From contig JAXDLH010000055.1 in assembly GCA_034666705.1 (NCBI GenBank), positions 1-13,116 on the forward strand: a stretch of 13,116 nt of DNA. The letters run 5' to 3'. A program made the translations under genes and the position numbers. The DNA is from JAXDLH01 sp034666705. Its GTDB lineage: Bacteria > Chloroflexota > UBA6077 > SHYK01. This document shows, piece after piece, positions 7,029 to 13,116 of the stretch. Below the pieces are notes generated by a model, which was given only the letters and a program-made list of their open reading frames with translations, had not been told where the DNA came from and did not search any database. The number at the start of each line of letters is the position of its first letter. Positions within the stretch are counted from its first letter, which is position 1.

Positions 7029-7511
7029 TCATCCAATCTGGAAGACGGATGGCGCGTCGGTGATCCGCCATTCGCCGTTGATGCGCCGCAGATTGAAGGT
7101 GAGGGTCTCGCTGTAGGAGCCGCCGCTGAGCAGTGGGATAGCCGGGCCGCTGCTCGTCGTTATCTCGACGTCGACCCGGGCTGTGTCGCCCGTCTCTGTC
7201 GTATTGAGAATCCGGATCCGTCGTGCGCTGGAGCTGGTGCGGCCCATATTCGTGAGCTGCTGGCGGAAGGCGTCGCGGGGCGATTGCCCGGATGCGAACG
7301 GCGGCACCGGTCCGACGTTGGCACCCGACGCCAGGAGCTCCCACGCGCGGTCGGCGTCGCGGTCGCGCACGGCGACGACGTATGCCGTGACCACGCCGGC
7401 GGGCGTCGATGGGTCGGGCGGCGGCGCCGCGCGCATGACGAGCACGCTTCCCAGCGCCACCACACACAGCACGAGCGCGCCAATCGTAAAGCCCCAGGTG
7501 AACCGATCCAT
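7029..7511 (-). CDS. Membrane-anchored NTF2/DUF4878-like lipid- or peptide-fold protein, function unknown
   Basis: 160 residues. The N-terminus MDRFTWGFTIGALVLCVVAL is a signal anchor, so the rest faces the outside. The mature part starts with PSTPAGVVTAYVVAVRDRDADRAWELL, then a variable stretch, then RVDVEITTSSG...YSETLTFNLRRINGEWRITDAP. A helix that begins with 'P..VV..Y..A...D...A..LL' followed by curved strands and a terminal 'F.L....GEWRI' is the pattern of small NTF2-like/DUF4878 domains, often found on exported proteins of Gram-positive-type bacteria. A good Shine-Dalgarno (GGAGG, 7 nt before the ATG) supports the start. It is the first gene of a two-gene operon with the DUF5671-type protein. 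It could be a partner subunit or an unrelated exported protein. Confidence 0.8.
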   Translation of the reverse strand: MDRFTWGFTIGALVLCVVALGSVLVMRAAPPPDPSTPAGVVTAYVVAVRDRDADRAWELLASGANVGPVPPFASGQSPRDAFRQQLTNMGRTSSSARRIRILNTTETGDTARVDVEITTSSGPAIPLLSGGSYSETLTFNLRRINGEWRITDAPSVFQIG

Positions 7512-7590
7512 TGCCGTACCCTCCGCGAGCGCCGTGCCATTCGTCTGTCTGACTCGCGCGTACCTCGTTCACGTGGAGCATAGTTCGTCG

Positions 7591-7677
7591 CAGCCGCCAG
7601 TGGCTGTCACCTAACTGCCAGAAACTGCCAACCAGCTAATTTGCGTAATCGGCCGGCGCTTCGTACACTGGCGGCTG
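7591..7677. promoter_or_regulatory. Divergent intergenic region with 12-bp inverted repeat and direct repeats
   Basis: CAGCCGCCAGTG (7591-7602) and CACTGGCGGCTG (7666-7677) are perfectly complementary and flank 63 bp in the middle of the gap between the divergent genes starting at 7511 (-) and 7715 (+). Inside the loop AACTGCCA occurs twice, at 7613-7620 and 7623-7630, exactly one helical turn apart. The right arm overlaps the last bases of the candidate -10 box of the + gene. Together this looks like a control region for both operons, with a regulator not encoded nearby. Confidence 0.4.
7641..7669 (+). promoter_or_regulatory. Candidate sigma70-type promoter for the family-5 solute-binding protein
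   Basis: TTGCGT at 7641-7646, a 17-bp spacer, and TACACT at 7664-7669 match the -35/-10 consensus at 3 of 6 and 4 of 6 positions with ideal spacing. Transcription would begin near 7676, about 40 bp before the ATG at 7715. Confidence 0.35.
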
Positions 7678-7714
7678 ATCATATTGCGTGTCTCACTCAT
7701 GCCGGAGGAACTGG

Positions 7715-9439
7715 ATGCCTCGTCATCGCTCAATTGTTGCCGTCACGCTGGCTTGGCTCGTCGTCCTGCTAGGCTGCGCCGCGCCCGCGACGCCCACAGC
7801 CGCACCGCTGTCCCAGGGGGGTGGCAATGCGCCCGTTGCCCAGCAGCCGACCGGCCCAAAGAAAATCGTCGCCATCATTCGCGGTGACCCTCATACCCTC
7901 ATCAATAAGCTCACCGCGGCCGGTACCAGTCAGTTTTCCGGCGGCGACGACCTGCAGGACCTGGTGGCCGCGGGGCTCACGCAGCGAGACGATCGGAACG
8001 CGCTGATCCCGCAGATCGCCGAGGCGGTGCCTTCCACTGAGAATGGCCTCTGGGTGGTCAATGCAGACGGGACGATGGTCACGACCTGGAAGATCAAGGC
8101 GAACGCAATCTGGCAGGACGGTGGGCCTATCACATCCGATGACGTCGTCTTCACGGCGGAGGTCGGACGGGACAAAGGGCTGCCGATTTTGAACGAGGTC
8201 GCCTACAACTCGGTCCAATCGATTGAAGCGCCAGATCCACGGACCATCGTGGTGCGCTGGAAACAGCCGTTCATCGATGCCGACGCGCTCTTCTCGAGCC
8301 GCGCGTCGCTGCCGATTCCCAGGCATCTGCTCGAGGACGCCTACGCTGGCGACAAGAGCACCTTTCTGCAGAATCCGTATTGGAGCCAGCAGTACATTGG
8401 CAGTGGGCCTTTCCGCGTGAAGGAGTGGCAGTACGATACGTCGCTCACCCTCGTCGCCAACGACGACTACATCCTGGGCCGCCCGAAGATCGACGAGATC
8501 GACATCCGCTTTGTCGGCGACGTCAACGCGATCATTGCGAACGTCCTGGCCGGCAGCGGCGAGATGACGATTGGCCGCGCGATCTCACTCGAGCAAGCCA
8601 GGCAGGCTGCCGACGCGTGGCAGACGGGCCATGCCGATTTCCGCATCAGCGGCGGCCTCGTCGTCTACCCGCAGTTCATGAACCCGACTCCGGACATTGT
8701 GACCAACGTCGCCTTCCGCCGGGCGCTGATGTACGGCGTGGATCGGCAATCGATTGCCGATAGTCTCACGCACGGCCTCACCACGAAGTCCGACTCGTTC
8801 CTCAGCACGGACTATCCAGGCTACGACAAGATCGAGCCCGGCATCGTGAAGTATGCGTACGATCCGCGCCAATCCGCCCAATTGATGGAGGGGCTCGGCT
8901 ATGCGAAGGGCCCGGATGGGCTGTATCGGGGGGCCAACGGGCAGCCGCTCGCCGTCGAGATTCGCGTCAGCGATGGCGACGATCTGAACAAGCAGGCCAC
9001 CCTCTCGGCGGCCGATTTCTGGAAGCAGTCCGGCATCGAGGTCGACCCCTCGATCATCCCGCAGCAGCGCGCGACCGATCGTGAGTACAGCGCCACGTTC
9101 CCCGGCCTGTTTCTGAACCGCCAGGTGAGCGACCTGCGCAACATGGGAAATTACCGAAGCGCGGGCACGCCGCTCCCGAGCAATAACTTCACGGGCCAGA
9201 ACCGCAACCGCTACGTGGACCCGGCACTCGACGCGCTGATCGACAAGTACTTCGTGACGATTCCGATCGACCAGCGGCTCGGCGTGGTGCGCGACTTTCT
9301 GCACACGATGACCGACCAGCTCCTGCTCCTGTCGATGTTCTACAGCGAGGACGCGAGTCTGGTCTCGAATCGCCTGCAAAACGTGAGCAACAAACACACG
9401 AACCTGGCGTGGAACGCGCATCTGTGGGACATCCAATAA
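7715..9439 (+). CDS. ABC transporter substrate-binding lipoprotein, family 5 (DppA/OppA-like)
   Basis: 574 residues counted from ATG 7715, chosen because GGAGGA lies 5 nt before it and because it begins a textbook lipoprotein signal: MPRHRSIVAVTLAWLVVLLG then Cys21 (lipobox LLGC). The longer GTG at 7688 lacks a Shine-Dalgarno. Family-5 landmarks are clear: WKIKANAIWQDGGPITSDDVVF (the W.DG.P.T..DV.F motif), YIGSGPFRVKEW, LTLVANDDYILGRPKIDEI and AFRRALMYGVDRQSI. Such proteins capture peptides, opines, sugars or other solutes outside the membrane and hand them to a permease. No permease or ATPase gene follows; the next 299 bp are non-coding. The ligand cannot be assigned. Confidence 0.93.
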   Translation: MPRHRSIVAVTLAWLVVLLGCAAPATPTAAPLSQGGGNAPVAQQPTGPKKIVAIIRGDPHTLINKLTAAGTSQFSGGDDLQDLVAAGLTQRDDRNALIPQIAEAVPSTENGLWVVNADGTMVTTWKIKANAIWQDGGPITSDDVVFTAEVGRDKGLPILNEVAYNSVQSIEAPDPRTIVVRWKQPFIDADALFSSRASLPIPRHLLEDAYAGDKSTFLQNPYWSQQYIGSGPFRVKEWQYDTSLTLVANDDYILGRPKIDEIDIRFVGDVNAIIANVLAGSGEMTIGRAISLEQARQAADAWQTGHADFRISGGLVVYPQFMNPTPDIVTNVAFRRALMYGVDRQSIADSLTHGLTTKSDSFLSTDYPGYDKIEPGIVKYAYDPRQSAQLMEGLGYAKGPDGLYRGANGQPLAVEIRVSDGDDLNKQATLSAADFWKQSGIEVDPSIIPQQRATDREYSATFPGLFLNRQVSDLRNMGNYRSAGTPLPSNNFTGQNRNRYVDPALDALIDKYFVTIPIDQRLGVVRDFLHTMTDQLLLLSMFYSEDASLVSNRLQNVSNKHTNLAWNAHLWDIQ

Positions 9440-9474
9440 CGCGGAACCGTGGGGGGCATCTGGCCCCGCTCGCC

Positions 9475-9522
9475 CCAATTCAGTGCACCGGTTTGGAGTG
9501 CAGCTCGCGGCGGCTAAACCTG
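9475..9522 (+). repeat. Dispersed repeat block, copy 1
   Basis: A 22-bp stretch (9493-9514) is identical to 13088-13109 at the right end of the window. Similarity extends outward on both sides (for example CAGTGCACCGG versus CGGTGGACCGG). Each copy is bounded by short complementary arms (GGTTT/AAACC here, GGTTGG/CCAACC in copy 2), so base changes in one arm are matched in the other. It is followed directly by the palindrome at 9527-9588. Confidence 0.7.
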
Positions 9523-9526
9523 GCAT

Positions 9527-9588
9527 CTGGTAGGGCGGGGCTTGTCCCCCGCCGCAGCACGGCGGGGGACCAGCCCCCGCCCTACCAG
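9527..9588. repeat. 62-bp near-perfect palindrome (REP/MITE-like stem-loop)
   Basis: The left arm begins CTGGTAGGGCGGGG and the right arm ends CCCCGCCCTACCAG. Over about 27 bp the arms differ by one mismatch and one extra base, with a loop of about 6-8 nt around GCAGCA. The stem is very G+C-rich and has no T-run, so it is more like a repetitive extragenic palindrome than a simple terminator, although it may also stop transcription after the binding-protein gene. The remaining 150 bp to the next gene hold only a small GGAGCC/GGCTCC hairpin (9631-9652). Confidence 0.75.
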
Positions 9589-9738
9589 ACCGAGCCTGGT
9601 GCACCGTTTCCGGATCCAGCGGCCCATGGAGGAGCCTGACGAGTATGGCTCCAGAAGGAATGACCTAGCGTTCTCGCCCGGTGCATTCCCACGTGCGGAA
9701 GGTGCTGATGGGGGCGGGACCGGGCGGAAAGGGAAGAA

Positions 9739-10878
9739 ATGGTCGATACGTCCCGCGACACACGAGAGCCGGAGCAAGCCGCGCTCTCCCGGAAGACGTA
9801 CCCGTACGATCGCTGGATGGAGTCCATCGGGATCCCGATCCATCGCGGCTACTACGTCGAAGACCTGCGCACGCTGTCGGTCAGCCACTGGGACGAGCGC
9901 GAGTGCGACGCCGCCTTCATCCAGTTGCCCGGCCAGGAGGGTGTGACCGAGGCGCGGGTCACGGAGATCCGCCCGGCCGCCACGCTGCCGCCGCGCCGCT
10001 TCGCGCTCGACGAGGTAGTGTATGTGGCGCAGGGCCGAGGATTGACCACGATCTGGGGATCCGACGGCGGGCGCAAGAGCTTCGAATGGCAGGCGCACAG
10101 CATGTTCGTGTTGCCAGCCAACTCAACGCACCAGATCAGCAATACCCGAGGCGACCAGCCCGCCCGGCTGCTGCACTACAACTACCTGCCGCTCGCAATG
10201 TCGATGAACCCCGACACTGACTTCTACTTCAGTAATCCGTACCAGATCCCGAACGCCGTCGTCGGTGGCGAGGACCTCTATTCCGAGATGAAGCTGCTGG
10301 CCGACCCGCTGATCCCCGCAGGGCGGGCGTTCGGCGTCTACTGGTGCGGCAACTTCTTCCCGGATATGCGCGCCTGGGACCGGCTCAGCGCGCTGAAGCA
10401 GCGTGGGGCCGGTGGCCGCGCGGTGTTTATCCGTTTCCCCGGTTGCGAGATCACCGCGCACATGTCGGTCTTCGATCCGCGCCGCTACAAGAAGGCCCAT
10501 CGCCATGGGCCCGGCCGCGTGATCGTGATTCCCGCGGGCGAGGGCTTCTCGGTCTTGTGGGAGGAGGGAAAAGAGAAGCGGGTGGTGCCGTGGCACGAAT
10601 GCAGCGTGTTCGTCCCCCCGAATCGCTGGTTCCATCAGCACTTCAACATCGGTGGGGAGACCGCTCGGTACCTCGCGCTGCACCCGCTGCCCCAGTTCTC
10701 CGGTCACTCGGAGCGGGTGCAGGACGTGTCCCGCGACCAGATTGAGTATCCGGACGAGGAGCCCTGGATTCGGGAGAAGTTCGAAGAGGAGCTCGCGAAG
10801 CGCGGCCTTACCTCGCTGATGCCGGAAGAGGCGTACCGCGACCGCAATTACGAATGGGAGTATGGGGATGACGAGTAA
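9739..10878 (+). CDS. Bicupin protein, 'ethanolamine ammonia-lyase-activating'-type family
   Basis: 379 residues with two cupin barrels. The N-terminal one (about 70-145) has FALDEVVYVAQGRGLTTIW and FVLPANSTHQISN but lacks the HxH metal ligands. The C-terminal one (about 240-320) keeps them: YKKAHRHGPGRVIVIPAGEG with His254 and His256, and RWFHQHFN with His299 and His301. So only the second site looks able to bind metal. The opening (YDRWMESIGIPIHRGYYVEDLRTL) and the KKAHRHGPG/WFHQHFN pair match proteins that databases often name cupin or ethanolamine ammonia-lyase-activating protein, from memory; that name is not evidence of function. A ring-cleaving or other small-molecule dioxygenase is an alternative. 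AAGGGAAG lies just before ATG 9739. Its 3' end overlaps the next gene by 11 bp, showing tight coupling. Confidence 0.85.
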   Translation: MVDTSRDTREPEQAALSRKTYPYDRWMESIGIPIHRGYYVEDLRTLSVSHWDERECDAAFIQLPGQEGVTEARVTEIRPAATLPPRRFALDEVVYVAQGRGLTTIWGSDGGRKSFEWQAHSMFVLPANSTHQISNTRGDQPARLLHYNYLPLAMSMNPDTDFYFSNPYQIPNAVVGGEDLYSEMKLLADPLIPAGRAFGVYWCGNFFPDMRAWDRLSALKQRGAGGRAVFIRFPGCEITAHMSVFDPRRYKKAHRHGPGRVIVIPAGEGFSVLWEEGKEKRVVPWHECSVFVPPNRWFHQHFNIGGETARYLALHPLPQFSGHSERVQDVSRDQIEYPDEEPWIREKFEEELAKRGLTSLMPEEAYRDRNYEWEYGDDE

Positions 10879-12025
10879 GGCGATACCTGAACCAGACCGG
10901 TCCGCGCGCGGGCGTGCACCGCTACGAGTGGCCATTGGCCTTGCCCTGGCCATGATCGTGGCGCTCATCGTGCCGGCGGCGGCGGCCCCGAGCCAGGGTG
11001 CTGGCCAGGACGATTGGGATGCGATCGTCGCCGCGGCGCGCGCCGAGGGCACGCTCTCCATCACGGTGCCGCGCGGACTGGAGTACGTGCGCACCATGGT
11101 CACCGAGCCGTTCGAGAGACAGTACGGCATCCACGTGGACTACTATCTCGGCGGTCCCCCCGACGTGGTGGCCCAGGTGCGGGAGCGTGGCGACAACGTG
11201 GCGCCATGGGATGTATTCGTCGGCGGCAACGACACGCTGATGTTCAATCTGAAGGGGCTGGGCGCCCTGCAGCCGATCGAGCCAGCGCTGCTCCGTCCGG
11301 ACGTGCGCGATCTGTCGAACTGGGATGGCGGACGCTATCCATTCACCGATCGCGACGGCTATGTCTTCGCATTCCTGCGTGAGGGCGGCGAGTACTTCTA
11401 CGTCAACACGGCGCGTGCGGATCCGGCGACGATCACCAGCTACCGTGATTTGCTCAAGCCCGAGTGGAAGGGTCAGATCGTGGCGACCGGCGACCCGCGC
11501 GAAGGCGGCTCGGTCCGCACGATCTTCGCCTTTCTCTACACTCACCCCGACCTCGGCCCCGACTTCTTGCGCGAGCTGCTCACCAACCAGGACGTCCGCT
11601 TCTCCGAGAGCGATGCGGACGACGAGGAGATCGTCACGCACGGCGACTTTGGCATCTGCCTCTGCGACCATGCCCAGGGTGTGGCGATGCGCGAGAACGG
11701 CATTCCGGTGCAACTGCTCGACCCGCACGGCGTACGTGAGGGCATCAGCGTGACGTCGTCGTTCGCGAACGTCACGCTCGCCAAGCGCGCGGCCCACCCG
11801 AATGCGGCGAAGGTGTACCTGAACTGGCTGCTGTCACACGACGCCGGCCAACTCTTCACCGACATGTCGGACATTCCGAGCACGCGGGCCGACGTGGATA
11901 AGAGCTCGGTCGACCCACGCAACGTTCCGGACCCGAGCTGGGTGATCGGCAACAACGAGGATGCGATGAGCCGGGCGCTGGAGATGGTGCGGTTCATCAC
12001 CCCGCTCATGCCCGCGCGCCCGTAG
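10868..12025 (+). CDS. ABC transporter substrate-binding protein, iron(III)/small-molecule (FbpA-like) type
   Basis: 385 residues from ATG 10868, which has GGAG 7 nt upstream inside the cupin gene; ATG 10862 would add two residues. A Tat/Sec-like signal peptide (Arg-rich start, then LRVAIGLALAMIVALIV, cleavage near PAAAA) exports it; there is no lipobox Cys. The mature protein shows the class II binding-protein pattern: DDWDAIVAAARAEGTLSI, FERQYGIHVDYY, PWDVFVGGND, YFYVNTA...ITSYRDLLKPEWKGQIV, and HPNAAKVYLNWLLSHDAGQ. That order is typical of FbpA/AfuA and related proteins for iron, phosphonates, thiamine or organic acids. Iron-binding Tyr pairs are not obvious, so an organic ligand is as likely. 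The operon ends here, with a terminator-like stem 7 bp later and no permease gene. Confidence 0.88.
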   Translation: MTSKAIPEPDRSARGRAPLRVAIGLALAMIVALIVPAAAAPSQGAGQDDWDAIVAAARAEGTLSITVPRGLEYVRTMVTEPFERQYGIHVDYYLGGPPDVVAQVRERGDNVAPWDVFVGGNDTLMFNLKGLGALQPIEPALLRPDVRDLSNWDGGRYPFTDRDGYVFAFLREGGEYFYVNTARADPATITSYRDLLKPEWKGQIVATGDPREGGSVRTIFAFLYTHPDLGPDFLRELLTNQDVRFSESDADDEEIVTHGDFGICLCDHAQGVAMRENGIPVQLLDPHGVREGISVTSSFANVTLAKRAAHPNAAKVYLNWLLSHDAGQLFTDMSDIPSTRADVDKSSVDPRNVPDPSWVIGNNEDAMSRALEMVRFITPLMPARP

Positions 12026-12031
12026 GCCGCT

Positions 12032-12078
12032 GCCCCGCTCATCCTGATGCTTGGTCGGCAGGTCAGGATGAGCGGGGC
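12032..12078. terminator. Perfect 16-bp stem-loop between convergent genes
   Basis: GCCCCGCTCATCCTGA (12032-12047) and TCAGGATGAGCGGGGC (12063-12078) pair perfectly, with a 15-nt loop. It begins 7 bp after the binding-protein stop and ends at the base before the stop codon of the minus-strand kinase remnant. It probably terminates transcription from both sides. There is no T-tract, so if it terminates it does so in a non-canonical or Rho-dependent way. Confidence 0.6.
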
Positions 12079-12490
12079 TCAGCCCGATTTAGCGCCTGCT
12101 TGCACTTCGGCGAGCAGGCGCGCCACGGCCTCCCGGCGCGGCAATCCGGCCCGGGCGCCGAAGACGGTAGTGGCGAGCGCCGTGGCCGCGTTGGCGAAGG
12201 GGCCCGCCTCGGCGAGCGATCGTCCCTTGGCCATCTGCACTGCCAGTGCTGCCGCAAAGGCATCGCCCGCCCCAACTGCATCCACGCTCTTGACTGGGAT
12301 CTTCGGCAGCCGCAGCTCCCCGCCGGGCCATACGGCCAGGTTTCTCTCGCTGCCCGCCTGAATCACGGCGGCTTGCGCACCCCGTTTGAGGAATACCCGT
12401 GCCGCCTCGCGAGCGTGGCCGGGCCGGGGGTCGTGGCGCATGGGCGAGGTAGTCGGTGTTCGCGCCGCCCACGACGAGTACATCCCACAT
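12079..12490 (-). pseudogene. PfkB/ribokinase-family sugar kinase, internally deleted and frameshifted
   Basis: The minus-strand start (ATG at 12490) gives MWDVLVVGGANTDYLAHAP, the typical N-terminal strand of PfkB kinases. After about 19 codons the homology jumps, in a different frame, to the C-terminal third: HAREAARVFLKRGAQAAVIQ, VKSVDAVGAGDAFAAALAV (GAGD with the catalytic Asp, codon at 12263-12265) and FANAATALATTVFGARAGLP, ending at a TGA (12079-12081). Intact family members have about 300 residues; some 160-180 from the middle (sugar-binding and lid region) are gone. The join lies at about 12425-12435 and is out of frame, so no working kinase can be made. The adenine-binding part and the anion hole remain readable, so the loss may be recent. 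Confidence 0.8.
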
Positions 12491-12567
12491 GTGATCGCGC
12501 ATCGTGTGGCAGGGCCTCCCACGAATACAGCCTCTTCTATATCGTAGACGGCTCGAGGCTGGGGGGA

Positions 12568-12939
12568 TCAGCGCAGCTCGGGAGGTGCCAGTTCCGGGGG
12601 AAGGGTGAAGTGGCCGTCGGGGCCGGGCTCGAACGGCACAACTTGCGTCACCGCCGCGGGGTTGAGCGGGCCGTAGATGTGGGGGTACAGCTCGCCGTTC
12701 GACGCCGCCTCGTAGCGCACCTCCGGCTCGACGCGGTCGACCGCGATCGCCAGCAGTACGAGGCCGCGTGCGCCAGGATAATGGCGCTCGGCGCTCGGCA
12801 CGACCTGCGCTGGCAGCGAGCAGTGCATGAACCCTTCCGAATCGAGGCTGTCGGCGCGGTACGCGCCGGCGCGGAGCCCCTCCTCCCAGGCGGCGCGCGT
12901 CGCAATGTGCAGAATCGTCGGTGCCGCTGCATTCGCCAT
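12568..12939 (-). CDS. DUF952 family protein (123 aa)
   Basis: The product contains TILHIATRAAWEEGLRAGAY, then SLDSEGFMHCSLPAQVVPSAERHYPG, then LVLLAIAVDRVEPEVRYE and ELYPHIYGPLNPAAV, ending in GHFTLPPELAPPE. 'ILHIA...W..G...G.Y...SL..EGF.HCS...QV' followed by '(F/Y)PHIYGPL' is the full-length pattern of DUF952, a cytosolic family of unknown function whose usual size is about 110-120 residues. The start at 12939 has AGGAG 6 nt upstream. The frame is open further upstream (to 13074), but nothing there is conserved. It is the last gene in the window on this strand and stands alone, with the kinase remnant 78 bp downstream. Confidence 0.88.
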   Translation of the reverse strand: MANAAAPTILHIATRAAWEEGLRAGAYRADSLDSEGFMHCSLPAQVVPSAERHYPGARGLVLLAIAVDRVEPEVRYEAASNGELYPHIYGPLNPAAVTQVVPFEPGPDGHFTLPPELAPPELR

Positions 12940-13023
12940 GCATTTCTCCTCGCCTCGAGTGTGCAACGATGCGCGAATGACGTCGTCTCCTGCAGGTCCG
13001 CGACGCTCCGGGGAACCCTCCGG

Positions 13024-13052
13024 ATGGTACGGTCCTGGCTCGCTGGCTGCAA
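13024..13052 (-). promoter_or_regulatory. Candidate promoter for the DUF952 gene
   Basis: On the minus strand TTGCAG (13052-13047), a 17-bp spacer and TACCAT (13029-13024) resemble -35 and -10 boxes (3 of 6 and 4 of 6 matches). Transcription would start near 13017, giving a leader of about 78 nt that can form a small hairpin (TCCGG...CCGGA). Confidence 0.3.
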
Positions 13053-13071
13053 CGCGCCGCTCGCTGAAGCC

Positions 13072-13116
13072 CAAGCGGTGGACCGGGTTGGAGTGCAGCT
13101 CGCGGCGGCCAACCTT
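13072..13116 (+). repeat. Dispersed repeat block, copy 2 (cut by the window end)
   Basis: Bases 13088-13109 are identical to 9493-9514 and in the same orientation. The flanks also resemble copy 1, and the bounding arms are GGTTGG and CCAACC. The sequence ends where copy 1 continues into its palindrome, so it cannot be told whether copy 2 also has one. Confidence 0.7.

Noticed and set aside
9447..9470. G-rich/C-rich pair after the family-5 binding-protein gene as a terminator
   Set aside because: Only about four base pairs can form and there is no T-run.
8585..9604. Minus-strand frame of 339 codons opposite the family-5 binding protein
   Set aside because: No recognisable motif, and the + strand gene is certain. 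It also runs through the repeat palindrome.
9483..9606. GTGCACCG at both edges of the repeat as an 8-bp target-site duplication
   Set aside because: Copy 2 of the repeat has a similar sequence at the same place, so the left copy is probably part of the repeat itself.
10123..11130. Minus-strand frame of 335 codons across the cupin/binding-protein junction
   Set aside because: Opposite two well-supported genes, and composed of low-information Arg/Val/Gly-rich sequence.
12089..12943. Single 284-codon minus-strand frame running through the DUF952 gene and kinase remnant
   Set aside because: It is out of frame with both recognisable proteins except for the short N-terminal kinase tip, so it is not a fusion gene.
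1..13116. CRISPR array, tRNA, rRNA, integrase or transposase gene
   Set aside because: No regularly spaced repeats, no tRNA-like cloverleaf noticed, and no reading frame with recombinase motifs.

Overview
The window is a high-GC stretch (roughly two-thirds G+C by eye) carrying metabolic, secreted and membrane-protein genes and no core housekeeping genes. The gene families suggest a soil or thermophilic Chloroflexota bacterium of the Thermomicrobia/Sphaerobacter type: a secreted transglutaminase-elicitor-like protein with an LGFP-like segment, a large DUF5671-type membrane protein, orphan ABC solute-binding proteins, and a bicupin of the 'ethanolamine ammonia-lyase-activating' type. This assignment is inference from family content. 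There is no rRNA or tRNA gene to anchor it.

Left part (1-3152, + strand). A 5'-truncated alpha/beta hydrolase with an Asp nucleophile is followed by a 43-residue membrane protein with a near-perfect Shine-Dalgarno, a small GAF-like protein, and a secreted protein with a Cys active-site motif typical of TGase elicitors. A 14-bp inverted repeat spans the possible start sites of this last gene.

Middle (3182-7511). A palindrome lies just before a Crp/Fnr-family regulator gene, and an amidohydrolase-2 enzyme gene follows the regulator by 9 bp (likely a regulator-enzyme operon). On the minus strand next to it is the C-terminal remnant of a HigA-type antitoxin. Then comes a minus-strand pair: a membrane-anchored NTF2/DUF4878-like protein and, 4 bp downstream, a DUF5671-type membrane protein built from six tandem ~80-residue units arranged as three two-unit modules.

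Right part (7591-13116). A divergent control region with a 12-bp inverted repeat and a plausible promoter precedes a family-5 solute-binding lipoprotein gene. A composite repeat follows (a conserved block of about 35 bp plus a 62-bp near-perfect palindrome), and then a bicupin gene whose 3' end overlaps a second solute-binding protein gene. A perfect 16-bp stem-loop closes that operon. On the minus strand lie a PfkB sugar-kinase pseudogene, with its N-terminal tip joined out of frame to its C-terminal third, and an intact DUF952 gene. A second copy of the conserved repeat block runs off the right end.

How the genes may work together: the alpha/beta hydrolase, amidohydrolase, bicupin and two binding proteins look like parts of small-molecule uptake and breakdown, but no permease or ATPase gene is present, so both binding proteins are orphans here. 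The two gene remnants and the dispersed repeat show that the region has been rearranged. I see no convincing complete novel defence or mobile system. The most unusual items are the repeat architecture of the DUF5671-type protein, the bicupin/binding-protein coupling, the secreted TGase-like protein and the composite repeat.
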